64,000 nt of DNA from Linnemannia hyalina (Eukaryota; Mortierellomycota; Mortierellomycetes; Mortierellales; Mortierellaceae): positions 246,001-310,000 of the forward strand of contig JAHRHY010000014.1 in NCBI GenBank assembly GCA_019671135.1, written 5' to 3'. This document shows positions 12,709 through 24,063 of the stretch, in pieces. A model generated the notes under the pieces. It made no database searches and was not told the DNA's origin. It saw nothing but the letters and a program-made list of their open reading frames with translations. Numbering within the stretch: position 1 is the first letter of the stretch; the number at the start of each line of letters is the position of its first letter. The position numbers and the translations under genes were made by a program.

Positions 12709-12853
12709 GGATGTGAGTGCGGCAGTTTAAGAAAATCATTGGATTGGTGGCGTATATCACGTGATCCAACAAATAACGCGTAACTCTCGACTAACGTGAC
12801 ATATTGAATCATTAGAATAAATTAAACACAGAAATCAAAGATTCCATCTAGTT

Positions 12854-12936
12854 GGAGAGATGGCCGAGTTGGTCTAAGGCGCCGCGTTAAGGCCGCGGTC
12901 TATTCGTAGGCGTGGGTTCAAATCCCACTCTCTTCA
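12854..12936 (+). tRNA. tRNA-Leu(AAG)
   Basis: 83 nt. A 7-bp acceptor stem (GGAGAGA with TCTCTTC, one G-U), an anticodon stem CCGCG/CGCGG with loop TTAAGGC (anticodon AAG), the long variable arm typical of Leu, and T arm TGGGTTCAAATCCCA. No intron. A T4 run near 12945 fits pol III termination. The gene at 50705-50787 is an identical copy on the other strand. Confidence 0.95.
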
Positions 12937-14632
12937 CTATTCCTTTTGCTTTCCCTTCCTCAAGTGCAGGAGGGGGAGGCTGATTCTTTTTTTGGTGGTT
13001 CCTCTTCGTGTTGCCACCAGGTCTGGTATCAAGTATTCTTATCCATCCTGGTGTCCTTTTTGTGAAAGGAATGTTTTAGTTGAAGATATGAAAGGACTGG
13101 CTGCTTTTTTTTTATCTTTATCTTTCTGTTCATGCTATGACGAAGTAGAGTTGCTGATGGGCTCTTTGTTGTATGTGGGGGGAGAGCAAAGCAGGGGCAA
13201 CAAGAAGAGCCTCAGATCGTTGCTGTGTGCATCTGTCTGTCTATGTGGATCAAGAGTTACTCAAAAAAAAAAGCGAGGAGGGATTCCCCGAGAAGTGCGA
13301 TGCTGGGTCATACTGGGATCCCTTTTTGTTCATAATCAGATATTCTGTTCTTTCCCGGGTAAGGAGGCGGGCCGATAGGATAGTAGGAGAGACGCGACTC
13401 TTTTTGTAGGATAAGATGACGGAATGATATGATATGATTGATTGTGTCCGTGGTTCGAGTATATGGACTAGCTCTTTATCGTGTGTTTGCATTGCTCCAT
13501 TTGTTCACTTGTTGTCATCAGGACAAGGTGAGAATGGATTAATGGATTATTGACTGGGAGAAAAGGGGGATGGCCATCGTGGTCAGCACCTCGATCCATC
13601 GGATGAGAGAGAGAGAGAGAGAGTGAGTGAGAGAGAGAGGACACGGTGATATGACCCATTGGCCATGGTGGTGGTGTGTATCATGCAGCGATATGGGATG
13701 TAACGAGGCCATGATCGGTGAGAAGGAGAGAGATGCCTTCTATGGTCAAGTGTCAAAGGGAAAGAACGAATGATGACCTAGCCACAAAGTGTCTGTGTGT
13801 TCTGCTTATATGTTCTTCGCCCTGACATATTTGTGTCTTGGTTTCAGTATCTGTTGATGATGTTCTTGCCCCTTTCTTCTTCCTTGAAGAAGGGTGTCAT
13901 CGCAATTGGACATAGCATTGATGCTACCCACGTTGGAGTGAGGAGTAGCTTTTTAGCTGTGCTATGCTTCATGTGCTGCTTTGTTGGTGGTTTGTGGATA
14001 ACAAAGTGCATGTTGTTGTTCCTTTGTGTATGTTTGTATGTATGTATGAATGTATGTATGAGTGTGCATAATGTCAGTTGAGTTGCAGAGCTCGTGTGGC
14101 GACGTTAATTGCATATCGTCCATCACACATGCACCAACACCCACACTTGCACTCGCCACTACTTTTTCTTTTTGGCTTTGATTTTTCTAGTCCCTCTTTT
14201 TCTTCGCTCCAATTCTTTTCTTTTTCTTCTTCTTCTCATCTCTCCTTCTCTCCTTCTCTCCTCTCTCTCTTTCTCTCCACACACCCTCATTGCCACTCGT
14301 TACTTTTCTCACTCTTCTCCTCTCTTTTCTTCTCTTGTACTCCTATTCCATCCACTACTTACCCATCGCACTCACTCACTCACTCACTCACTCACTCACT
14401 CTCTCATCCCCACACTCACTCTCATCCTATTCTATTCATTCACACCTGTTGTCCCTCCTCTCACTCACCTACTACTCATTACAAACAATAACGACTGCTA
14501 CAACAACAACTAGATAGAAAACAGCAAACAACAACCCCACACCCTCCTCTCTTTCCCCCCTCTCCCTTCTCTTCCTCCTCCCATCCCTCCTTCTTACACA
14601 AACGCACATACCTCACAACACAATACACAACC
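12937..14632. other. intergenic and leader of the rho2-like gene
   Basis: No gene recognised. The part from about 14150 to the ATG is strongly pyrimidine-rich (probable 5' UTR), including a (CACT)n microsatellite at about 14370-14403. A short GA microsatellite lies near 13605-13640. Confidence 0.5.
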
Positions 14633-17600
14633 ATGTCGAACGTCAAACAAGACAAGGATATCGTCCGAAGGAAGCTCGTCATCGTCGGCGACGGTGCCTG
14701 TGGAAAGACCTCTCTCCTCTCCGTCTTCACCCTCGGCTACTTCCCCAAGGTAAACACCTCTTCCCCTTCATATCCATTCGACAATTGCCACCACTATTAC
14801 TACTGCTAGCAACAAGAAAGTAGTAACGAGATGACATAGACACCACCCAGATCACTCCTCTTTGCATTTATATGTACATCAACAAACTCAGCGCCATCAC
14901 TTTTGAACAAGAGAAACAGAGACACAACACACACTCCATGGATTCATCCATTCATCACACATGGTACCATGAGGTACATGAATGAAGAAATATCTCTATG
15001 GACTTGTAGGCCATGCCATGGGACATGGCATTCGTATGGAGAATGGCCAAAATACACAGATGACCATTGCTTCTTTTTCTGGTGGTTGAGGTGAGCAACG
15101 CACCCCTTTCACCGGTCTGCCTCCCCCTCTCCTCACCCCGCAGCTTCAGGGAAACCAATCCTTTCTTTTCGTCATTGTATCCGCGTGTACTTTTCGTATG
15201 GATGCATTCCATCCTTGTTCTCTCGTTCCCATCGTTTCGTATCATTATCTCTTTTCTCAAACCAGCAAAGGGGCTTGGGTTGGTTGACAGGCATTTGTAA
15301 ATATACATGAATGTTGCGACAGCCTGCCTGGCTGCCTGGCTCATTGGACTTGATTGTTGTTCCTTCTTGACTTGCACTCAGCGGAAAAAAAAAACGTCAA
15401 GAGTTATGTAAAAATGGATCGAAGGGGTAGGTTCACTCAGGGGACAGGTCAAAGTACCAGCCTACAGCCAGGAGGCAGGGGGAGAACAACATTTGTCTTC
15501 CTGTGTCCGTCCTGGTGGTATGCAAGAAAGGGTGTTGGTCCACTCAGGGGACAAGTGTCACATCCATGCCCACATCCACACCCGCTTCCATACCACAGCC
15601 ACATCCACACCATCCAAGCATCCACTTATCTCTCCGCTTCTCTTATAATCCTCCTGTGCCCCCCGACCCTTGAGAGTTGGCGCTTTTCTCCTTACGTCCT
15701 TGTGCTTTCTTTGCCTTGTCTTTTTTCTTCTTCTTTGGTTCTTCTTCGGACGTTATGATTGGCATGGATGAAAAGAATGAGGGGTGGTCTAGATGGTGAT
15801 GATGGGCTGTTCTGGGTACCCAGCGTACATCCTGCAGGATCAAGCAGAGGGCTGGCTTGTTGGATGACTGGCTGGACCCAAAACAACATTTTTTGTCATC
15901 CATGTTTTTATATTCTCACTCTTTGGCTGGCTCTTTTCTTTTTATTATTTTGTAACGGAGTCGACTCTTGATTCATTGTTCGGGCTGTGCACAAAAGAAA
16001 ACAAAAAAAGAAAAGAACAAGGAAAACAACACCTCCAGAGTGGGACCAGACCTGACCGACTTGATGGTCAATTGTCGAGGCTGTGGGGCAAAGGGAGCAA
16101 AAGAAGGAAAAGTCGACCCTCATGGACAAGTGAGTGGTGCAGTGTGGCGATGGTTATGTCATCCATCTATTTTCTCCACTCTCTCCCCTCTCCCCACTCG
16201 CTCGTACAAAGGGGAAAAAAGGCTACAATAAACATACGATACGCCGAAGAGTGGACACAAAAGGCAGACTAGCCAAAAGATGGTGATGTGCCTCAAGGGA
16301 ATCAACAATAACAACTAGACATTATTGTTATGGTTGAACAGAGCTGGGTATGTATCACTTCCGGGTGCATGGATAGCGTGTGCGCATGGAAGGGCTGTTT
16401 CTCTTTTTTTTTTCTCCAATTGGAGCCTATGTTGTTTGTTTATTTGTAGGTTGTTTTGTTTGTTCCTCGTCTTTCTTTGTTCCTGGCGTTTATCCGTCCA
16501 GCCCGCTGGACAACATGTGTTGTTCGTTGTGCATTCGCCGATGTTTGCATTGGTGCGCTTGCCTTTCTGTCTATTGGCCTTCCCTCCCTCCCTCCCTCAT
16601 TGTGGACCAGGCCACCCATCTACATTCAACGAGGACATATTTTTAGAACCATTGAAACGGACATGCAAGAGGGCCAGGCTTTTTGTCCCTTTTTTCGATG
16701 ATGGTTCATACAACTATATGCCATAGTGTACTCGTGTTTGCTCACGTTGTCGTCAATGGCAAAGCATACAAACGATAGCGACCAGTTGACTAACCAATTA
16801 CCCCCTCTTCGGTTTCTTGTTTTTCTTTTTGCCTCCCCCTTTCCCCCTTTCTCCTGCCTGCCTATCCGTCCGCCTGCATGTTGCTACCTGCTACTCATTC
16901 CTTCCTTCTTTCGGTCCTGTGGCTCTCTTTCTCATTCTCCGACCTCCTATAACTTGTCAATGTACCTCACGCGCCTCACACATTGACGACTCCTTCTCGA
17001 TCTCAACTTCATCCTGTCGAATCTTGTTTTTTTCCGTCGCCTTGTTGGACTCAATTAACCGGGTTATTATTGTTTGACGTGACCAGGATTATGTAAGTTG
17101 AATTTTATGTACTTTTTCTTATATTTTGATGTGGCTATCTATATTCTCTCCGGGCCTCGCTTTCTCGTCTATGTTTACCGCTGCTTTTCGCCCTTTTGTT
17201 GTTCGATCCTGACACAACTGGTTCCTTTTTCGTTCATTCTTGTTCGGCCTCCGTTAGAACCCCACGGTGTTTGAAAACTTTGTGACCGATGTCAAGATTG
17301 ATGGCAAGCCAGTGCAGCTTGCACTCTGGGATACAGCGTATGTGATATCTGCCTCGGCAGTGCAGAAAACAGGATTGCATTGCTATCGGAAAGGATCCAT
17401 CTTGCTACGGACGTTTAAATCTTCGCTTCGGCCACTAATATCTATGGTCTATTTATTTCCTTTTTCTGTTTTACACTTTGATAGTGGCCAGGAAGCATAT
17501 GAAGTATGGAACATGGGATCGGACAAAACTGAAAACATTGCGGAGGATGCGATCGGCAAAAAAATAGAAACACGATCGGATAAGAGGATGTCTCTTCAGG

Positions 17601-18281
17601 ATTCAAGATAACAGCAAACACTCACACGCTTGTTCTCCATTGGATTTTCTCATCCTTTAGCGACTTCGACCCCTCTCTTATACCAAAGCCCATGTAATCC
17701 TGATCGGGTACTCTGTCGATACACCGGATTCTCTCGATAACGTTACATCAAAGGTAATATACCTCTTGCAGGACCAGCTTTCAAGTTGCTTGGAGATTGA
17801 TATCGCATGGTGACGGTGCTAACCATCATTTCAACTTTCCTTGTTGCGAATATAGTGGATCCAAGAGGTGCAGGTACATTGCCCCGAGACGCCTGTGATC
17901 CTGGTTGGAATGAAGAAGGATTTGAGGGATGATCAGGCAGCATCAACAGGAGCAGAGGCAAAGACGACTCGTTTTGTAACAACCGCCGAGGTACGACTCG
18001 CTTTCTTTTCCTTTTTTTTACCCCGTGTTGTTTTGCATGGAACTGTTGCTTGCGAACAAAAAAATAACTGTGGATTCTGTGGAAACGCACTCGAATTACT
18101 TACCAATACTCCCTATGAATTGTAGGCTGAACGCGTGGCGGCAGAGATTGGAGCACGAAATCATTTGGAGTGCAGTGCGTTGACGGGCGATGGTGTGGAT
18201 GACGTATTTGAGGCAGCAACGCGTGGAGCGTTGACACAGGGAAACCAGACTCAGGAAAGCGGCTGCTGCATCATTCTGTAG
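14633..18281 (+). CDS. rho2: Rho-family small GTPase, Rho2-like
   Basis: Exons 14633-14749, 17087-17092, 17258-17337, 17485-17503, 17661-17753, 17856-17990, 18126-18281; 201 residues. G1 P-loop GDGACGKTS (residues 19-27), switch [12 protein letters not shown]3 DTAGQEAYE, G4 VGMKKD, G5 CSAL, and C-terminal CCIIL, a CAAX box ending in Leu that predicts geranylgeranylation and membrane anchoring. The sequence [11 protein letters not shown] and [14 protein letters not shown] resemble yeast Rho2 more than Rho1 or Cdc42. Rho2 GTPases act in cell-wall integrity and polarity. The codons Asp-Tyr of switch I sit alone on a 6-nt exon between good splice sites (ccag/GATTAT/gtaagt); without it FPK-xx-NPTVF lacks two residues. 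Intron 1 is 2337 nt, very long for a fungus. The Rho insert region is short. Confidence 0.9.
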
Positions 18282-19414
18282 TAACCCCCTTTCTGGAAGC
18301 ACTCTGACAACCATACGCCATATGCAACCTGGATGCAATGACATATAGTCAGGGCATCAACAAGCGACTATGACCAAACAACCACACCACATCCACCAAA
18401 CCAATCAATTTACACAAGCAACAATGCACACACAACAATACAGCGATAAAAAGAAAACAGATATAATTTTGCAAGAGAGGTTTTGTTTGGCGTCAGTTGG
18501 CAATTGGGAACGGAATGGCCAACAAAAATCCAATTTTCTTGGAGTTCCACCAACCCTTTGGCCTTATTATTTTCCCGCGCCTCTCCCTGAGTCTCACGAA
18601 CCAAAAGAAAAAAAAACGGGACCAGGAATAGCTATGCAGGGGGAGAGAAAATGTCAGAAGATCCAAAAACCCATTTTTACCATACGACGAGGCGCCAACA
18701 ACTTTTTTCTTTTTGCTTTTTTTTTTTTCCTCAACAACTTACCTACTTCGATATGATGTACATACTTGAATACATAATTCGTTTTTCTTTCTCATTCTTT
18801 TTCTTTTCTGGCATCAGTGGATGTGATTTTTTGCCAATGATGTTTGTTTCCGTTGGGCATCTCTCAGGAACAAGAATAACCAGGATATAACGATGCCCGT
18901 TGAAGAATTTTTTTTTTTTTTTTTTGTGCATGCAAAGGTACAAATATGCATGTCATCCTGCTTCACTTCTCGGCGTATTTCTGAAGCTCTAAAGGGGGTA
19001 AAGATGTGTGTGGGATTTGTTAAAAATGGAAGAGACTGAGTCTGAAGGATGTGGTACAACAATCGAGAGATATAAATAGCTGAGTGTATGTTTTTCTTCC
19101 TGTGCGCCGCACTGCACGGCACGGTGGGGGTGGGGTGCCTGTGCCTGTGCCTGTGCCTGAACCCGGTCTTGGGTCCATGCATTTATATATATATTTTTTT
19201 CCTATTTTCTGGTTTTGAGTTTATTTTTGAGCTGTTCTTTTTTTGAGTGGGGGGGGTTTTATTTTATTTTTGGGTGTTGGGTGTTGGTGGTTGGTATGGG
19301 GTTTTCAGGACTTGGAAAGTAGTGGAACCACGTAAATATAGTAAGAACAGGGCTGTTGCATGAGTTGAAGGAAGAAAAAAAAAACACGACAAGACTAAAG
19401 GGGGGAGGGTTGAC
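18282..19414. other. intergenic between convergent genes
   Basis: 3' flanks of the rho2-like gene (+) and the CNH gene (-). AT-rich with poly(T) and poly(A) runs (for example T18 near 18908). A short CTGTGC-type tandem repeat lies near 19138-19157. No gene seen. Confidence 0.5.
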
Positions 19415-21384
19415 TTAGGGGTAGTACCCGATGAGCTCAAGTTCATCGGGCGCAAGAAGCGGGACGACAGAGAGTTGACAAATGGAGACGCCGTTCTTGG
19501 GATGGCAGTAACTAAAGAACAGACCGAGCGAGTCTTCTGCCATCGAGTCGCGGCCCAGGAACTTGATTGATGCTGATGAACTCGAAGACATGGTGGATGT
19601 GGCGTTGGTGAGGGCCAGGGCTGTTGCTGTGAGGGATGAGGAGGCGCTGGTGTTGGTTGGGCCCGAGGGGGGACTGGAGGTTGGTGTTTGGGATGTTGAA
19701 TGAGGTGGGGGTTGTGGAGAGTGTGAGCGGTATTGGTGGGGTTGTGTGCTGCCATCGTACAGAAATCGTTGCTGGCCTTGACCATTGCTGCCGGGGACAG
19801 ATATGGATGAAGCTGAGGATTGGGCGCGGGCCGTGGCCTGAATGAGGTCCCGCTTGGTGATCTCCTTGACCTTCTTGGCCCTCGTTAACGAAAAGATCAC
19901 AATTGAAGATTTCTCAAACCCAACCACATAGATGTCATGGGCTGTCTTCAGGAACTCAACCTTTTGTGGCGGGTATCCGACGGACGAACCAGACCCAGAG
20001 CTGGGACCTGATTCGCCCCAGTCTAGGACTATGCGAGCTTGTGGTTTGCCTTGGAGGTCGACGATTCGGGATTGGGACCCGTAGGTGGCTAAGAAGAGTT
20101 GTCCAGTGGTGCGTTGGGAGAAGGCGAGGTTTAGGACTTCGTCCGATGTCACCATTCGGGTCTTTGTTTTTATCGCTGCCGCCGGTGGTGCTGGAGTGGT
20201 CGTTGGCAGTTGTTGGGAGGGGAGTACGATGGAAGAAGAAGAATTGGTCGACGAAGGCGACGAAGGTGGAGACAACGACGACGAGGATCCGCGGTGGTGG
20301 GTCGGATGGTAAGGGACGCCCAGGTTGTTGTTATTGCCATTTGCACCTTGCAATTGCACACCCTGCAACTTCAACGCTAAACCACGCGCCGCCTCCTCCC
20401 TCTCTTGCTCATTCAACTCCTGCTGATGAATCGACAGTTGATCCGCAGACCGCTGCAGAATATTGTCCCTCGACTGTCTCTGAGGACCACTACCACTACC
20501 TCCGCCTCCAGACGCCGGATAGCCGCTACTACCCGTCCCACCATTATACACAGAAAGCGGTCTCGAATGTGTCCCCTTCCTCTCCGAAGACCCATACATT
20601 GCCTCAGCAGCAGCAGGGAACAAGATATGAGGTGGCACATCAAACGGGATCTTCTCAAACGAATGCCAAAGTGACGTGTTCCTGAACCCCAACTTCTTGC
20701 TCAACCCATGGATCACGCTGCTAGTTTCCTGTCGATGCAGATCCGTCACGGACATGTCCTGGACATTGATCACACAGGCTCGGGGACCCTTGCCGAGGAT
20801 GATGTCGGTTACTTCGGTGGGGCCTTTGACGACGGTCATGAAACTGGGTGCCTCCGGGTGGTAGAGTTGCTTGTAGGATCTCCATTCGTAAGGGTCCTGG
20901 CTGTTATCCCGATGGAAGTGTGGGTTCTCGAGGGATGTTGCTCCCGCCGTCGCCATGCCACCGCCAAAAGAATTGATGCTCGACCGACCAAGGGTATCCG
21001 CTCCAGAATAACTCATCCTCGATCCATTGCCGTTGCTATTGTTGTTCCCACCAGCGCCGCCGCCACTGCCACCACCTGAAGGAGTAGGAGGTTTTCGTCC
21101 ACGAGTAGACCGAGGTCGACAATAGATATCGATCGCCGTCTTGGAGACGACGGTCATGAAGACAGTCGTGGCGGTGTAATGGAAATCTAGGCCGATAACA
21201 TCCTTGGTCTGCTTGAGTTTCGTGAAATTCCATGCCCAACCCACAGCCTCCGGGGACGCATCCTGGGAGGTACTGTTGGTGATATGCGCCGCCATGTTGG
21301 AGTTGACGGCCGCCTGACTGAGGTAGGAAGCCATCTGTGAAAGCCGCTTGTTCTTTGTCGGAGTCGCCCCATTATTGCTGTTGC

Positions 21385-21439
<55 letters not shown>

Positions 21440-23630
21440 GGAACCGTTTCCTCCACCGATGGTGACTCCAGGTGTCGCAGAACTGGGAGAAGGAGGTGTT
21501 GAATTCGAGGTATTCTTGTTATTACCGTTGCTGTTGTAAGCAGCGTCAGTTGGTTGGTGGTCCTTGGGGGTCGACTTCCGCATGACATGCTCCTGGGCGA
21601 GCGAGGCTAGACCCCCAAGACTCAAGGGCCGTTGTTTATGCTTCTTAAAGTTGCTTGAGACAGTGGCGGGAGGGGGAGGAGGCGAAGTGGTCCCACAAGA
21701 TGTTGTAGTTGCGCCTTGATCATCTCGAATCGATTCCAGAGGCTGGCCCGGGCTGCTGTCCGACCATACAGGGGGCGGCGAGAGTAACGACGACCGGTCT
21801 AAACTCGTGGTATGCTGGTGGCGATTTTGTTGCTGTGGCAGTGCTGCTCCAGGCGCTGTTGTCGATCCTGCTGTTCCTCTGTGGCCTCGGTTGAGAGAGG
21901 TCCCCGTCATTCCAGAAGGTGGGCTGGAGTGAGGTCCGTCCGAGGGATTATAGTTGCTATCTTCTCCTCTCTGGAGGGCTGTCTCGACTCTCAACTGGAT
22001 CATATTCTTGACCGCCCCCAATTTGCCGCCCTCAACGACCCGTCCGCGACCCTGGGCAGAATGACCATAGGCGACTAGCCGGTTGATCGAGTCATAGTCG
22101 TAGCACCGCACTCTCGAGTTCCGACCGGCAATCACAACCACTAACCCAATTTCCTCCAAACAATGAATCTCCTTAAATGCCACTCCTTGGATGTGTGTCC
22201 TGACAACGTTGGCCACCGAGCTCACTCCTCCTCCTCCGGTGTAGTTGATGCTGTTGTTACTGCTAACGCCTCCCTGCTGCCTTTCCTGTTGCAGGTGATT
22301 CGAAAACGTAAGGTCGATAGAGTGTAAGGCGTTTCCAGATCCGATCAAAAGGTACTGTTGATCGTGCATAGGATTGGCGCATATGTACTGCGTCGATTGA
22401 TGAAGGGCTGTGATGGCCGAAATCGTTGAAGAGCCCGTTCCTAAAGGAGACACAGCAAGAGGTCCAGGGCTGAGTTCTTGGATTTGAAAGAGTTGGTCTT
22501 CGGTTGGTAGAGGGGGCCCGGTCGAGATGATGGTCGAGCCACGGTTACCGGCCATGAAGGAGTAGGGCGGAGGCGCGTGATCGAGCGACTGCCTTGAGTT
22601 AGTGGTATTGTTGGCGTTGCCACTGGTATTGCCATTATTGCCGGCGAGATATTGCTCTCCTTGAGCAAAGCTTATCGTATCTGAGGCCAAAGGTGATGCT
22701 CCTGCAATATGATGCTGCTGAGGATAAGGGAGAGTAGATGCGGGGTTGTTGATGTTGTTCAATGTCACCGAGGAGGAAGAAGAAGAGGGAGCAGATGTCT
22801 CGACGATGGGCATAGGTGGCAAGGGTTTGTCCTAATCAAATCGATATGCAAAAGTAGAAAAGAAGACATTTTTATTATCCAGGGGTGTTAGAGGAGCGTT
22901 TTTTGTTTCGTCTTCATGCCTTGTCTAGGAGTGTATATGTGATTTTAGTCATTTTTCTTTTCAATTGAGCCTGAACAGACAAGGCAAAGCAAACGGCTGT
23001 AACAAAGCTGAGCTGGTTGTTGTAGAGTGAGCAACACGCAAAGAGTATAAACGAAGAAAAAAAGCGGTGTTTCTAAGTGTATCATACCGATAAAGAGGAC
23101 GTGGATGAGGACGAGGAGGAAGACGGCGCCTGGATTCGAGGCGGAAGAGGGGGGTTGTTGGTATAACCATTGCTGTTGATGGAATTGTCGTGTGGTGCAA
23201 TAATGCCTCCTGACACCATTGCTGCTCCTCCTCCTGCCCCTTGGACAGGTGTTGTAATTGACGGCGTCTCCTGGTCGACGAGACGGATGACTGGCAGGTG
23301 GGGCAGGGGCTGGTTGTTGTTATCCTTGATCCTCAGTGGTGTCCCCGTTAACGAGGCATTGGACGACCTCCTAGGTGCAGGTCCTGTTGCCTTTACAGAA
23401 GCTACAATGGTGGCGCCGGTGGTGGGTGGAGGGTGATACGGTTGACTGGATTCCACAATGAGCTGGTGTTGGATGTAAGTTGGTGTTGGTGCGCCACCAT
23501 GCGAAGAGGCACTCTCGGAGGCAGCTCGTAGGAGTGACTGAATAAAAGCTGGGGACCTGTCTGTCGGCAGGGGGACGTGGGCGGGCGGTGGTTGGGGTGA
23601 AGACGACCCGTGTGGCCTGGTGTGAGCCAT
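19415..23630 (-). CDS. large CNH (citron homology)-domain protein
   Basis: Two exons, 23630-23088 and 22831-19415; 1319 residues. The start is the ATG at 23630 (context CCATGG); the frame is open further upstream but only from a TTG. The first 330 residues are disordered (Ser, Pro, Asn). From about residue 330 to the end, segments match a CNH beta-propeller broken by long low-complexity inserts: QYLLIGSGNALHSIDL, IHCLEEIGLVVVIAG, YKQLYHPEAPSFMTV, LFLATYGSQSRIVDLQGK and VYVVGF-like strands (DIYVVGFEKSSIVIF). CNH domains occur in Rho guanine-nucleotide exchange factors, GCK kinases and Vps39/Vam6-type proteins; no GEF, kinase or clathrin-repeat domain is visible, so the exact role is open. A (GTT)n tract at 21372-21439 encodes polyasparagine. 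Interestingly it converges on the rho2-like gene. Confidence 0.75.
21372..21439. repeat. (GTT)n trinucleotide repeat encoding poly-Asn
   Basis: About 20 near-perfect GTT units on the plus strand, read as AAC (Asn) codons by the minus-strand CNH gene. It lies in an insert between propeller strands, so length change is probably tolerated. Confidence 0.9.
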
Positions 23631-24063
23631 GGAGTAATGGAGTGTTTTCTTTGGAATGGAATGAAAGTGGAGAGGGTTGGGTTGTTGGTGAATGGACAAG
23701 GAAGGAAAGTTGATTCACAGAAAGGAAAGAAGGAGACGTGTATAGTTTGAATGAGAGAAGGAAGGAAGGGTATGTGAAAGTTGAAGTGTTCAAGAAAGGG
23801 AGTAGAAGATAGAAACGTTGAATGAAAAGAAAAAGAAAGAGGAGTGTAGAAGTGTGTAAAGTGTTGATTGGGCAAGGGAGTTCACAAGGACGAGGTCGAG
23901 GTTCGAGGTTCAAGGTCCAGCCCTCGAAATCAAAGGTCCAAGGAGATTTAATGTTCTTGAGGGGTAGGCTTGTTTCTGCTTGAACTTTGAACAAGGTCCA
24001 GCTGTCTTTCGTTTTATTTCTTCGCTTCTACAACCCACACTTCCTCCGACAAGCTGGCTGGAA
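23631..24063. promoter_or_regulatory. divergent intergenic region (CNH gene / MMAA gene)
   Basis: 433 bp between the start codons of the CNH gene (-) and the MMAA-like gene (+). Purine-rich on the plus strand (pyrimidine-rich leader of the CNH gene). It must hold both promoters; I see no clear TATA box. Confidence 0.45.

Noticed and set aside
14078..14513. Overlapping plus-strand frames rich in Ser, Leu, Phe and Thr
   Set aside because: Pyrimidine-rich leader and microsatellite of the rho2-like gene, not coding.
19903..20685. Long plus-strand frame of 260 codons
   Set aside because: Antisense shadow of the CNH gene; composition follows the opposite strand's codons and there is no domain signal.
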